This document shows positions 8,727 to 20,610 of a stretch of DNA of 64,000 nucleotides, piece after piece; position 1 is the first letter of the stretch, and each line of letters begins with the position of its first letter. The stretch covers positions 211,520 through 275,519 of the forward strand of contig NZ_FOUS01000014.1 in assembly GCF_900114915.1 (NCBI RefSeq), given 5' to 3'. A program made the position numbers and the translations under genes. The stretch is from Bradyrhizobium sp. Rc3b. Its GTDB lineage: Bacteria > Pseudomonadota > Alphaproteobacteria > Rhizobiales > Xanthobacteraceae. Below the pieces are notes generated by a model that was given only the letters and a program-made list of their open reading frames with translations, ran no database searches and had not been told where the DNA came from.

Positions 8727-9893
8727 GTGGGGCAGGCCGATCTTCGGTTTGGCGGTTCGTCCGGCGTTGCGGTCGCGAAATCGAAAGCTCCGACCGTCGA
8801 CGAGGCCGTTGCCGAGCTGGTCGCCCAGCTTCCGTCGGACGAGCTGGCCCTGGTCCTGGTCTTCCTCTCCCCCTGCTACGATCCTCATCGGTTCATCGCC
8901 GAGATCACGCGACACTTTGCGGACACGCCGGTCTGCGGCTGCACCACGGCCGGCGAGCTGGCGCCGGACGGCTGGGACGAGAACAGCGTTGTCGCGATGA
9001 CGTTCAGCCAGGCCGACTTCAACGCCGTGGTCCGGCCGATCCTGAATCTCGCCAATTTCCACGTCGAGGACGGCCGCCGGATCGGCAGCGAGCTTCGCCA
9101 CGAGTTGCTGCGGACGACCTCGGAGGTCAGTGGCGGCAACCCGTTCGGCCTGGTGCTGATCGACGGCATGTGCCGCCGCGAAGAGGCTGTGATGTCCGCC
9201 CTCTATGCCTCGCTCGACAATATCCCGATCGTCGGCGGGTCGGCCGGCGACGGCCTGCGCTTCGAAAGGACCTGGGTGTTCTTCGACGGCAGGGCCCACA
9301 CCGACGCGGCTCTCCTCATTCTCCTCAACACGTCGCTGCCGTTCCGCGTGTTCAAATGCGACAATTTCGAGCCCACCACACAGAAGATGGTGGTCACCGA
9401 GGCCGATATCGAGCAGCGCGTCGTCAAGGAATTGAACGCCGAGCCTGCCGCCGCGGAATATTCCCGCGCCGTCGGAATCATCGACGCCAAGCTCGACCCG
9501 TTCTCCTTCGCCTCCCATCCGGTGCTGGTCCGGGTCGGCGGGTCCTATTATGCGCGGTCGATCCAGCGCGTCGATCCCGACGGCTCGCTGCGCTTCTTCT
9601 GCGCGATCGATGAGGGCATGGTTCTGACGACGGCAACCTCGTGCAGCCTGGTCGGAGCCACCCGCGACGCCTTCGCGGAAACCCGTGACCAGATCGGTGA
9701 CGTCTCTCTCTATATTGGCTTCGAATGCCTGCTACGCCGGCTGGATGCCGAGCAGCACCAGCTCTCACGCGAAATGTCCGAGCTGTACCGGCAGAACCGC
9801 GTCGTCGGATTCCATACCTACGGCGAACAGTTCGGCTCGATGCACGTGAACCAGACCTTCACCGGCGTCGCCATCGGCAGGCGGCCGACGTAA
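8727..9893 (+). CDS. FIST-domain sensory protein (NosP-like)
   Basis: Cytoplasmic FIST_N plus FIST_C protein of 388 aa. Seen: the N-terminal VAELVAQLPSDELALVLVF, CGCTTAGELAPDGW, VGGSAGDGLRFERTWVF and the C-terminal FECLLRRLDAEQHQ and GFHTYGEQFGSMHVNQTFTGVAI, all typical of FIST proteins. The GTG at 8727 is chosen because AGGAG lies 9 nt upstream; an earlier in-frame ATG at 8661 lacks one. It stops 10 nt before a hybrid histidine kinase. In Pseudomonas the FIST protein NosP senses nitric oxide through haem and controls the adjacent kinase NahK, so the same pairing is inferred here. Haem binding cannot be read from sequence. Confidence 0.88.
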   Translation: MGQADLRFGGSSGVAVAKSKAPTVDEAVAELVAQLPSDELALVLVFLSPCYDPHRFIAEITRHFADTPVCGCTTAGELAPDGWDENSVVAMTFSQADFNAVVRPILNLANFHVEDGRRIGSELRHELLRTTSEVSGGNPFGLVLIDGMCRREEAVMSALYASLDNIPIVGGSAGDGLRFERTWVFFDGRAHTDAALLILLNTSLPFRVFKCDNFEPTTQKMVVTEADIEQRVVKELNAEPAAAEYSRAVGIIDAKLDPFSFASHPVLVRVGGSYYARSIQRVDPDGSLRFFCAIDEGMVLTTATSCSLVGATRDAFAETRDQIGDVSLYIGFECLLRRLDAEQHQLSREMSELYRQNRVVGFHTYGEQFGSMHVNQTFTGVAIGRRPT

Positions 9894-9903
9894 CGGAGCC
9901 GAT

Positions 9904-11262
9904 GTGGCAGAGACCTGGCAGGATGCCGAAACGATCGAGCAGCTCCGGCGGGAGTCCGTCAAGCTGAAGAAGATCAATGCGGCGCTGATGTCCCGCGTCG
10001 AGCGGTCGATGGATCAGCAGCTCAATGCGTTCTCGCTGTTCGAAACCGCAATTGCACTCGACCATCAGATTCGCGACCGGACCCATCAGTTGCGGGATGC
10101 TCTGCGTTCGGTCGAACGGGCCAATGAAGGCCTGTACCGCGCCAAGCAGCAGGCGGAGGCTGCAAGCTCGCTGAAATCGTCCGTGCTGATCTCGGTCACC
10201 CACGATCTCCTCCAGCCGCTGAACGCGGCGCGCCTGACCCTGTCGGCACTCACCGAGATGATGGAGTCGCAGGAAGCGGGCCTGCTCATCGACCAGGTCG
10301 ACCGGTCCCTGGTTACGCTGGAAGACCTGCTGCGCTCGCTTCTGGAGATCGCGAAGCTCGATGCGGGCGCGCTCCGGCCCGACGTGCGGCCGATCGCGCT
10401 TGGGCCGCTGCTCGACCAGCTCCGCGACGAGTTCGAGCCGATCGCCTGGAGGCAGGGACTGTCCCTGCGCATCCGCACCTCGCCGCTTGCGGTCCTGTCC
10501 GACCCGCTGATGCTCCGGAGGATCCTGCAAAACCTTCTCGCGAATGCGATCCGCTATACCCGCAGCGGCGGCGTCATCCTGGGATGCAGGCGGCGTGGCG
10601 ATCGCATCGCGATCCAGGTCTCCGATACCGGACCCGGGATTGCGCAAGCGCAGCAGGAGGCGATCTTCCGGGAGTTCCAGCGCGGCGATGCGAGCGCGAC
10701 CGACCAGGCCGGCTTCGGTCTCGGTCTTTCGATCGTGCGCCGCTTCGCGACGGCGCTCGGGCACGAGGTGCGGCTGTCGTCGCATCTCGGCCGGGGATCG
10801 ACCTTTGTGCTCGACCTGGAGCCGGCCGATCGCGCCGATGTCAGCGACGACCTCCAGGAAATGAAGCCCGCCGATCTGCACTATGGCGGTCTGGGAGGGG
10901 CCAAGATCCTGCTGATCGAGAACGACGCCTCGGGCGCGGAGGCGCTGGCCGCCTTGCTGGAAGGATGGGGCTGCGATGTCGCGACCACGAGATCCGCCGC
11001 CGACGCCGCCCAGCGTTTGAGTGAGCTAGGCGGCTCGCCGGACGCCATCGTCGCCGATCTCCATCTCGATCACGGCGAAAGCGGATTGTCGGCCGTCGAG
11101 GAAATCCGGCGCCAGTTGAACACGGACGTGCCGGCGATGATCATCACCGCGGATTATTCCGAAAAGGCCGCGGCGGAAGCCAGCCGCTATGGGCTGGAAG
11201 TGCTGAAGAAGCCGATCAGGCCGGCGGAAATGCGCGCGCTGTTGTCGTTCCTGCTGAGCTAG
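9904..11262 (+). CDS. Hybrid sensor histidine kinase (NahK/ErcS'-like)
   Basis: Soluble kinase of 452 aa with no membrane segment. An N-terminal coiled coil (about 10-90) leads to the phosphoacceptor helix SVTHDLLQPLNAAR (His100). The ATPase part has N-box LLANAIRYTRSGG, G1 DTGPGIA and G2 GFGLGLSIVRR. A C-terminal receiver (about 335-452) has IENDA and phosphoacceptor Asp in IVADLHLD. The GTG start is 10 nt downstream of the FIST gene with ACGGAG upstream, so the two are co-translated. Known relatives read a FIST partner and feed LuxR-type regulators of PQQ alcohol oxidation; two such regulators follow convergently. Confidence 0.9.
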   Translation: MAETWQDAETIEQLRRESVKLKKINAALMSRVERSMDQQLNAFSLFETAIALDHQIRDRTHQLRDALRSVERANEGLYRAKQQAEAASSLKSSVLISVTHDLLQPLNAARLTLSALTEMMESQEAGLLIDQVDRSLVTLEDLLRSLLEIAKLDAGALRPDVRPIALGPLLDQLRDEFEPIAWRQGLSLRIRTSPLAVLSDPLMLRRILQNLLANAIRYTRSGGVILGCRRRGDRIAIQVSDTGPGIAQAQQEAIFREFQRGDASATDQAGFGLGLSIVRRFATALGHEVRLSSHLGRGSTFVLDLEPADRADVSDDLQEMKPADLHYGGLGGAKILLIENDASGAEALAALLEGWGCDVATTRSAADAAQRLSELGGSPDAIVADLHLDHGESGLSAVEEIRRQLNTDVPAMIITADYSEKAAAEASRYGLEVLKKPIRPAEMRALLSFLLS

Positions 11263-11303
11263 TTCATCCCCTCGCGCCGCATCGGCGGCGAGCAAGGGCT
11301 GCA

Positions 11304-12002
11304 TCATGCGGGCGGATCGGTCCGGGCGCGGTCGCGCTTCGCGGCAGCTCCGGAGCCCGCCAGGGTGGCAAAATCGATCTTCGACATTTCGACGATCGCC
11401 TTGGTGCGGCTCAGCACGTTCAGCTTGCGCAGGATATCCGAGACGTGAACCTTCACGGTGGTCTCGGAAATCTTCAGCTCAAAGGCGATCTGCTTGTTCT
11501 GCAGGCCGCGCTTGAGCATTTCAAGGACGCGCAATTGCTGCGGCGTCAGATCGTGAAGCCGCTTCAGGAGATCCTGGGCCGCGATCGGCGAGCGCTGCGG
11601 GCGGGCCAGCGCGCGAAAAGCGGCCGGCAGACACACCGCGCCGCGCACGACTTCGCTGATCGAATGCGCCAGCTCCTGCTTGGACGAGGATTTGAGGATG
11701 TAGCCGGATACGCCGAGCGACAATGCGCCCGAGATGATCTGCGCGTCCTGGTGCCCCGACACGATGACGACGGGAATGCGCGGAAACGCCTTGCGGATGC
11801 GGATGATGCCAGACAGGCCGGTCGTCCCGGGTATCGACAGGTCGAGGAGAATGAGGTCGACATCGGGTCTCGACGCCAACAATTCGAGCGCACCGTCGAT
11901 CGAGGTGGCCTGAAGCATATCGGCATCCGGCGTCGCCATTTGCAGCGCCCCCTCGAGCGCCTCGCGAAACAGCGGATGATCCTCGACAATCAGAAACCGC
12001 AT
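11304..12002 (-). CDS. LuxR-type response regulator (AgmR/ErbR-like), copy 1
   Basis: Response regulator of 232 aa. The receiver has FLIVEDHPLFREAL (acidic pocket), phosphoacceptor Asp in LILLDLSIPG, and YILKSSSKQEL (conserved Lys). The LuxR/GerE helix-turn-helix reads LTPQQLRVLEMLKRG then KQIAFELKISETTVKVHVSDILRKL. It is a close paralogue of the regulator immediately upstream, from which it is separated by 106 nt. Position between the FIST-kinase pair and the PQQ dehydrogenase genes suggests control of alcohol oxidation, as known for AgmR/ErbR in Pseudomonas. Its 3' end faces the kinase gene 41 nt away. Confidence 0.9.
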   Translation of the reverse strand: MRFLIVEDHPLFREALEGALQMATPDADMLQATSIDGALELLASRPDVDLILLDLSIPGTTGLSGIIRIRKAFPRIPVVIVSGHQDAQIISGALSLGVSGYILKSSSKQELAHSISEVVRGAVCLPAAFRALARPQRSPIAAQDLLKRLHDLTPQQLRVLEMLKRGLQNKQIAFELKISETTVKVHVSDILRKLNVLSRTKAIVEMSKIDFATLAGSGAAAKRDRARTDPPA

Positions 12003-12108
12003 CAGATTTGGGCCGTTCCCAGCTCGTCACCGAAGTCAGCGATCAGAGCGGCGAGCATGCCGTTGCCGGAGCAATCCGGCTTGATCCAGATCAAGTCGGA
12101 CCAGCAGC

Positions 12109-12795
12109 TCATTGCGGCCTCCCGCGATCGGTCCTTAGCTGGGGCCGCTGCCGCGGATCCGGCAGATCGACCTTGCCGATCTCGACGATCGCCTTGTTGC
12201 GGCTGAACAGTCCGAGCTTGCGCAGGATCTCGGTGATGTGCGCCTTCACGGTCGATTCGGCGAGTTGAAGCTCCTGCGCGATCTGCCGATTCGGATAGCC
12301 GCGACGAAGCAGATCGAGCACGCGAAGCTGCTGCGGCGTCAGTTCGCGGAGCTTGACCTTGAGTGCCTTGCTGCTGTCGGCCCGCTTCCGCTGCGGCTCC
12401 GCCACGAAATCCTTCGGCACGGACACCGATCCGCCGAGCACGCCTTCGATCGATTGCGCGAGCTCGCGCTTGGACGTGGATTTTGGCAGATAGCCGGCAG
12501 CACCCAGCGCCAGCGCCTCGCGGACCACATGCTGATCCTCCTCGCTCGAGACGATGGCGACCGGCAGGCGCGGATAGGTCTCGCGCAGCCTGAGAAAGCC
12601 GGAGAAGCCGGTTGCGTCGGGAAGCGAGAGATCGAGCAGCGCCAGGTCGATCCCGCGTTCGACCGAAAGCACCCGCAAGGCGTCCTCGATCGACATCGCT
12701 TCCAGAATGCGGGCCTCCGGCAGCGCCAGCCGCACGGCATTGCCGAGCGCCTCGCGAAACAGCGGATGATCATCGATGATCAGGAAGCTGGTCAT
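12109..12795 (-). CDS. LuxR-type response regulator (AgmR/ErbR-like), copy 2
   Basis: Response regulator of 228 aa with the same build as copy 1: FLIIDDHPLFREAL, phosphoacceptor Asp in LALLDLSLPD, LPKSTSKREL, and a LuxR-type DNA-binding end (LTPQQLRVLDLLRRG, QLAESTVKAHITEILRKL). The ATG at 12795 is preferred over a frame open to 12903 because GGAAGGTG precedes it and the protein starts exactly at the receiver. It lies 108 nt downstream of the fused binding-protein/cytochrome gene on the same strand. A role in inducing the PQQ dehydrogenase genes is inferred from family and place. Confidence 0.9.
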   Translation of the reverse strand: MTSFLIIDDHPLFREALGNAVRLALPEARILEAMSIEDALRVLSVERGIDLALLDLSLPDATGFSGFLRLRETYPRLPVAIVSSEEDQHVVREALALGAAGYLPKSTSKRELAQSIEGVLGGSVSVPKDFVAEPQRKRADSSKALKVKLRELTPQQLRVLDLLRRGYPNRQIAQELQLAESTVKAHITEILRKLGLFSRNKAIVEIGKVDLPDPRQRPQLRTDRGRPQ

Positions 12796-12903
12796 GGCAC
12801 CTTCCCCGGGGTCCATCGCGCGGGCGCATCCATCGGACGTTGGTGCCGATGGATGCGAAACGGACCCTAGAACATCTCCCCGATGCCGTCCGGTCAAGAC
12901 CAT

Positions 12904-14085
12904 TCAGTCGTTCGATTCGACCTGAACCGTCAGCAGAAAGGCGTAGATGTTGTCGAACTGGCTGTCGGTGAAGACCTCTTTCCAGGACGGCATGCCCTTG
13001 GCCGGACGCCCCTCATGCACCGTGGTCAAGAATTTCTCTCGCATCTCGTCGCCGTAGCGGTGACGCAGCAGCCTCAGATCGATCTTCCGCTCACTCTGGA
13101 TCGCGTCGGGACCATGGCAATGCGCACAGGTACCGTTGAAGATCTCCTTGCCCTGACCGACAGCTTCGGCATTTGACGCCAGCGCGTCGCCCTTGGTCTC
13201 GGTCGCGACGACGTTGGCCACTTGCGCCACGCCGGTCCCGGCGCCGGTCGTGGTTCCCGCCGGTGTCTGCACGGCGCTGAGGCGGAGAGGCTGACCGGTC
13301 GGCAGGCCATACTTCGCCTTGAGATCGGCGATGGTCCGCTCGAGGTCCGGCAAGACCGCATCGATCTGGTCGCGCAGCTCTGTCGAGGCCTTCGCGAAGC
13401 CGATCGCCGCGTCCCACGACAAACCTTCGCCTTCGGTGAGCTGAACGCGATAGCGATCCTGGTAGACGGTCTTGTTCAGCCAGCCGGCCACGGGTCCCCA
13501 GATAAAGGCGACGTCGGCCTTGCCCCGATCCAGCGCCTGCATGCCTTCCTCGGGCGACAGCACCGTCACCTTCTGGATGTCGTCACGCATCGCCAGGAGG
13601 TTTTGCGGCGTGCTGGCGAACTGCACGGCGACCCGTTTGCCCCGGAGATCGTCGACCCCTGAGATCGTCCGGTCCTTTGCGGTCACGAGGGCATAGCCTT
13701 CACGCGCAACCGTGCTCGAGAAGATCACGGCCGGCCCCATGAAATCCTCGGAGCGCGGCAGGCCGATCATGGCGTCGCATTGCTTGCCGAGCAGTGTGAC
13801 GCGGACAGTGCGCTTGCCGAAATACGATTTGTACCAGTCGTAGGCGATCGGCCGCCCGAGCGCCCGCGCCAGCGCCTGCCCGATCTCGACATAGAGGCCG
13901 GGTTGCGAGGGGCTGTTGCTCGAGAACGGAAGATTGGTCGGATCGGCACAGAGCCGGAACGGCTGCACTTCGTTCGCGCGGCTCGGGGCGGCTGGCACGA
14001 TGAGCGCGGAGCCGGCAACACATGCGAGCAAAGCTGCGATGGCGCGACGTCTGCTGTGGCCAAGGCCAGAACGATTTGGACGCAT
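12904..14085 (-). CDS. Fusion of XoxJ/MxaJ-like binding protein and c-type cytochrome
   Basis: Periplasmic protein of 393 aa with an N-terminal signal peptide (RRRAIAALLACVAGSALIV, cleavage near SRANE). Residues about 35-260 match the quinoprotein-associated solute-binding family: FRLCADPTNLPFS, CDAMIGLPRSEDF, LRGKRVAVQFASTP, GKADVAFIWGP. A linker of roughly 50 residues leads to a cytochrome c domain with haem motif CAHCH and a likely axial Met in KGMPSW. In methylotrophs the J protein and the G cytochrome of the dehydrogenase are usually separate genes; here one chain holds both. Start ATG 14085 follows GGGAGGTGAGG. It lies downstream of the PQQ dehydrogenase on the same strand and is inferred to be its electron acceptor. 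Confidence 0.9.
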   Translation of the reverse strand: MRPNRSGLGHSRRRAIAALLACVAGSALIVPAAPSRANEVQPFRLCADPTNLPFSSNSPSQPGLYVEIGQALARALGRPIAYDWYKSYFGKRTVRVTLLGKQCDAMIGLPRSEDFMGPAVIFSSTVAREGYALVTAKDRTISGVDDLRGKRVAVQFASTPQNLLAMRDDIQKVTVLSPEEGMQALDRGKADVAFIWGPVAGWLNKTVYQDRYRVQLTEGEGLSWDAAIGFAKASTELRDQIDAVLPDLERTIADLKAKYGLPTGQPLRLSAVQTPAGTTTGAGTGVAQVANVVATETKGDALASNAEAVGQGKEIFNGTCAHCHGPDAIQSERKIDLRLLRHRYGDEMREKFLTTVHEGRPAKGMPSWKEVFTDSQFDNIYAFLLTVQVESND

Positions 14086-14169
14086 CCTCACCTCCCGTGG
14101 TTGGGCATCGTTGGCGTGACGTTGGGACAAGGCCTGGCCTCGGCCGCAACGACGCGATCACATTTTGGG

Positions 14170-14209
14170 AAAAGAGCGCGTGTATCCCGTCACTCGGGGA
14201 TACACGCGC
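14170..14209 (-). terminator. Intrinsic terminator after the PQQ dehydrogenase
   Basis: GCGCGTGTATCCC (14176-14188) pairs perfectly with GGGATACACGCGC (14197-14209) over an 8-nt loop. Read on the minus strand the stem is followed by TCTTTT. It begins 7 nt after the dehydrogenase stop codon and separates that gene from the fused cytochrome gene. Confidence 0.88.
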
Positions 14210-14215
14210 CAGTGG

Positions 14216-15931
14216 TCACTGGACGGAGAACACGAAGAGCGAGCCGCCCTCGGGAGCTGCAGCCGTCATCTTCTTGCCAACCTCGCCCAGGAACGCGGGC
14301 AGCGCTGCCGTGCGGCCGACGACGATGGCGACGTATTGCTTGCCGTCGACCATGTAGGTCACAGGGCCCGCGCCGATGCCGGAGCCGAGATTCTTGCTCC
14401 AGAGCATTTTGCCGGATTTCGCATCGATGGCACGGAAATCGCCATGGATGTTGCCGGCGAACACCAGGCCGCCGCCAGTGGTCAGCGTCCCGCCATTGAA
14501 GGGCAGGTCTTCCTTGATGGACCAGACCTTCTTCTGGTTGACGGGATCCCAGGCCACGAGCTCGCCGAGGAAGCCACCGGGGCCTTCCTTGGTCGGGAAT
14601 TCGGCTCCGAGATAGAACACGCCGCGCTTGTAGGCGACGTCGCTGACCGACCAATCCATGCAGACATTGTTGGAGGGAATGTAGACGAGGCCGGTCTGCG
14701 GGTTGAACGACATCGGCTGCCAGTTCTTGCCGCCGATCAAATTGGGGCAGATGTCCTTGGCGGGATGGCCGGGGCCCGGACGCTTGTCGGGATCCTCGAC
14801 CGCGCGCATGGTGGCGAGATCGAATTTCTGCGCCCAGTTCGAGAAGACATACTTCTCCGCCGAAAGAACCTTGCCGGTCTCGCGGTTGGCGACGAAGAAG
14901 AACCCGTTGCGATCCGCCTTCATCAGCGCCGGAACGTTGCTGCCGCCGATGTTGAGATCGGCGAGCACGGCCTCATTCACGCCGTCATAATCCCAGGCGT
15001 CGGCGGGTGTGGTCTGGATATGCCATTTGATCTTGCCGGTGTTCGGGTCGAGCGCGAGCGTCGAGGCTGTGTAGAGATTGGTCAGCTTGCCGAAATCGCC
15101 GTTGCCGGTCGAGCGCACGGCAGTGTTCCACGGCCCGGGATTGCTGGTGCCCCAATACACGGTATCGGTCTTGGGATCATAAGAGCCGACCAGCCAGGCC
15201 GCGCCGCCGCCATGCTGCGCGGAATCGCCCTTCCAGGTATCGCCGCCGGGCTCCTCCGGCGTCGGAACGGTGTAGGTCTGCCAGGCGAGCTTGCCGGTGT
15301 TGATGTCGAAGGCCTGAAGCGCGCCGCGCACGCCGTACTCGCCACCGCCGAAGCCGGTGATGACCTTGTCGCGCACGACCAGCGGCGGCGAGGTGATGAC
15401 CGAGCCCTGCTTGTAATCGACCACCTTCGCCGTCCACAGCGCCTTGCCCGTCGCGGCGTCGAGCGCGGTCAACTTGCCGTCGAGCCGGCCGACGAAGATC
15501 TTGCCGTCGGCGTAGGAGACGCCGCGATTGTTCACGTCGCAGCAGGCGTATTGCAGCACGTCGTCCGGAATCTCCGGCTCATAGGTCCACTTTCGCGCGC
15601 CGGTCGCAGCGTCGAGCGCATAGACGTATTTCGGCCCCCATGAGGTCGAGACGTACAACGTGTTGCCGATGACGATCGGCGAGGATTCGTTCGAGCGCAG
15701 CGATGCAAGCGAGAACGAATAGGCAAGCGACAGCTTGCCGGCGTTCTCGGCGTTGATCTGGTTGAGCGGGCTGAAACGCGTGTTGGCGTAGTCGTGGCCC
15801 GCGACCGCCCATTGATTGGAATCGGATTGCGCTTTGAGCAGTGAATCGTTGGCGCGAACGCCAACTGTGCCGGCGCCCAGCATCGCGATCATCGAAATGC
15901 CGGCCAAGAAGCCCCTCGTTCCAAAGGTCAT
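14216..15931 (-). CDS. PQQ-dependent alcohol dehydrogenase, predicted lanthanide type
   Basis: Periplasmic eight-bladed quinoprotein of 571 aa, methanol/ethanol dehydrogenase family, with an N-terminal signal peptide ending near VRANDS. Seen: the adjacent cysteines C130-C131 (vicinal disulphide under PQQ), E198 in GGGEYG and N264 in TSNPGPWN (metal ligands), catalytic Asp314 in WDYDGVNE, and Asp316 two residues later. That second Asp is the extra ligand that marks XoxF/ExaF/PedH lanthanide enzymes; calcium enzymes have a small residue there. The 571-aa length and spacing look closer to ExaF/PedH than to XoxF. Start ATG 15931 has GGAGGGA upstream. It is followed by a terminator and then the fused J/cytochrome gene. 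Confidence 0.92.
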   Translation of the reverse strand: MTFGTRGFLAGISMIAMLGAGTVGVRANDSLLKAQSDSNQWAVAGHDYANTRFSPLNQINAENAGKLSLAYSFSLASLRSNESSPIVIGNTLYVSTSWGPKYVYALDAATGARKWTYEPEIPDDVLQYACCDVNNRGVSYADGKIFVGRLDGKLTALDAATGKALWTAKVVDYKQGSVITSPPLVVRDKVITGFGGGEYGVRGALQAFDINTGKLAWQTYTVPTPEEPGGDTWKGDSAQHGGGAAWLVGSYDPKTDTVYWGTSNPGPWNTAVRSTGNGDFGKLTNLYTASTLALDPNTGKIKWHIQTTPADAWDYDGVNEAVLADLNIGGSNVPALMKADRNGFFFVANRETGKVLSAEKYVFSNWAQKFDLATMRAVEDPDKRPGPGHPAKDICPNLIGGKNWQPMSFNPQTGLVYIPSNNVCMDWSVSDVAYKRGVFYLGAEFPTKEGPGGFLGELVAWDPVNQKKVWSIKEDLPFNGGTLTTGGGLVFAGNIHGDFRAIDAKSGKMLWSKNLGSGIGAGPVTYMVDGKQYVAIVVGRTAALPAFLGEVGKKMTAAAPEGGSLFVFSVQ

Positions 15932-16858
15932 TTATTCCCTCCGTGATGTTGCTTTGCGCGCCACGTTGAGCGCCGATGCGCTTTTGCGCTTTTCGATACG
16001 CAGTTCGACTGCGAACCATCACGGAAATTACAGCATCGCCTTTTCGCGCTTAGTATAGGCGGAAGGTAGTAGTGCAAATCGTTGTCAGGCTTGGCCGCTC
16101 ATCTCGTTGTCGGCACTCGTTTCTTGTCGCTTGTTGGCAGCTCCAAACCAGCGATCGGATTGCGGCAACATCGTGTGGCCATCCGCGCGTTCCGTCGAAA
16201 GTCGGCATCAGCGACGACCGCAAATCACGACGACGGCTCAACCGCGGCGAGGGCTGCTGAGCGGTTACAATATCCGTCAATGTCGCTGTATCGTTGCAGC
16301 TCGCTTTGACCGGCCCGCATTCAGGCACGAGGGTGATGCTCGGCGGCGAAACCATCTCGAGAGATTGGTTGTCTTCTTCGCGTCCATCGATCGCCAGGGA
16401 TCAGGGCGGACTTGGGCAGGCCGCCTCCCGACAGGCCGGCCAAGCCGGTCCAGCTCGTCATGTCGGATCAACATTCCAATAAAATCAATGACTTATCGTG
16501 CAAAACCCTACTACCAAGATCGCGATTACAAAGTTGCCCGGCCGTGCTCCTATTTGCGGAGCGACGACAGGAGTCGTCCCAAGGGAGAGACAATCGGCGG
16601 CGCCAAGACCGACATCCACGGGGCGAGCAGCCTTCGCGCGATGGCAGAGCAGGACGCCGCGGAAGACGCGAGAGACCATCTCCTTGCAAGTTTCAGACGG
16701 GTCGCGCCATGCACTGGCGGCGACACGGATCGGTGTTGTCTGATCGCAGCGCCTCGACGACCGTTTCGTGACACCCGGCGACCCAAAATCCCAGTTGCAA
16801 AGTTTCATCGCGCTGTTTCTAATTGGAATAACTACAAACATTCTGGGAGGACGACACC
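15932..16858. other. 927-nt intergenic region between divergent PQQ dehydrogenase and coxS
   Basis: Must contain both divergent promoters. I see no convincing gene: the open frames here are short or run into coxL out of context, with no recognisable domain or ribosome site. No clear palindrome or sigma-54 box stood out by eye. Confidence 0.5.
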
Positions 16859-17344
<486 letters not shown>

Positions 17345-17427
17345 AGCGGCGCGCCTCGAAAAGAACCACGGCTGCAGCTTTCGAGGGAAAGCGCGGTCAA
17401 AGAAATTTCCGGTCGGGAGGACCAGAC

Positions 17428-19770
<2,343 letters not shown>

Positions 19771-19785
19771 GAGGGAGGAACGAAG

Positions 19786-20586
19786 ATGTACCAGACCACC
19801 TATCATCGCGCTTCCTCGGTCGACGAGGCTGCAAGCCTGTTCGCCAAGGGCAGCGAGTCCAAGTTCCTTGCCGGCGGCCAGACGCTGCTGCCTGTGATGA
19901 AGCAGCGCCTCGCAAGCCCGTCCGACGTGATCGACCTCGGCAAGATCAAGGAGCTGCAGGGCGTCGAATTGTCGGGCGACACGCTGACCATCAAGGCCGC
20001 CACGATCTATTACGACATCATGACCAATGCCGATGTGAAGAAGGCGATTCCTGCGATCGCCTATCTCACCTCGGTGCTCGGCGACCCTGCCGTGCGTTAC
20101 CGCGGTACGATCGGCGGCTCGATCGCCAACAACGATCCCGCCGCGGATTTCCCCGCTGCATTGCTCGCACTCGGCGCCACCGTGAAGACCAACAAGCGGT
20201 CGATCTCGGCCGAGGACTTCTTCCAGGGCCTGTTCACCACGGCGCTCGAAGACGGCGAGATCATCACCGCCGTGTCGTTCCCGGTGCCGGCGAAAGCAGG
20301 CTACGAGAAGATGCGGCATCCGGCCTCGCGCTTTGCGCTGACCGGCGTGTTCGTCGCGCAGACCAAATCGGGCGAGGTTCGCGTCGCCGCGACTGGTGCC
20401 TCGCAATCCGGTGTGATGCGGGTGCCCGCGATTGAAGCCGCGCTGAAAGCGAACTGGTCGCCGTCGGCGATCGATGGCGTCAGCATTTCGGCGAGCGGAT
20501 TGCTGGCTGACATCCACGGCACTGCCGAGTACCGCGCCAACCTCATCAAGGTAATGGCGCAGCGCGCGGTGGCCGCGGCGCGCTGA
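19786..20586 (+). CDS. coxM: Form II CO-dehydrogenase-type medium subunit (FAD)
   Basis: FAD-binding subunit of 266 aa. Flavin-contacting motifs AGGQTLLPVMKQRL (about 29-42) and TIGGSIANNDPAADFPA are present, followed by the CO-dehydrogenase flavoprotein C-terminal domain. It starts 15 nt after coxL behind GAGGGAGGAACG. No coxD, coxE, coxG or other maturation gene is adjacent, since the operon is closed by a strong terminator. Confidence 0.94.
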   Translation: MYQTTYHRASSVDEAASLFAKGSESKFLAGGQTLLPVMKQRLASPSDVIDLGKIKELQGVELSGDTLTIKAATIYYDIMTNADVKKAIPAIAYLTSVLGDPAVRYRGTIGGSIANNDPAADFPAALLALGATVKTNKRSISAEDFFQGLFTTALEDGEIITAVSFPVPAKAGYEKMRHPASRFALTGVFVAQTKSGEVRVAATGASQSGVMRVPAIEAALKANWSPSAIDGVSISASGLLADIHGTAEYRANLIKVMAQRAVAAAR

Positions 20587-20610
20587 TAGCGCCTCGACAC
20601 AAATTTTCCG

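Noticed and set aside
11263..11303. Possible terminator between kinase and regulator
   Set aside because: A short GCCGC/GCGGC pairing exists but without a T-run or a long stem.
15932..16858. Several 60-250 codon frames in the PQQ dehydrogenase-coxS gap
   Set aside because: Mutually overlapping in different frames, with no domain, weak starts and Arg/Ser-rich composition.
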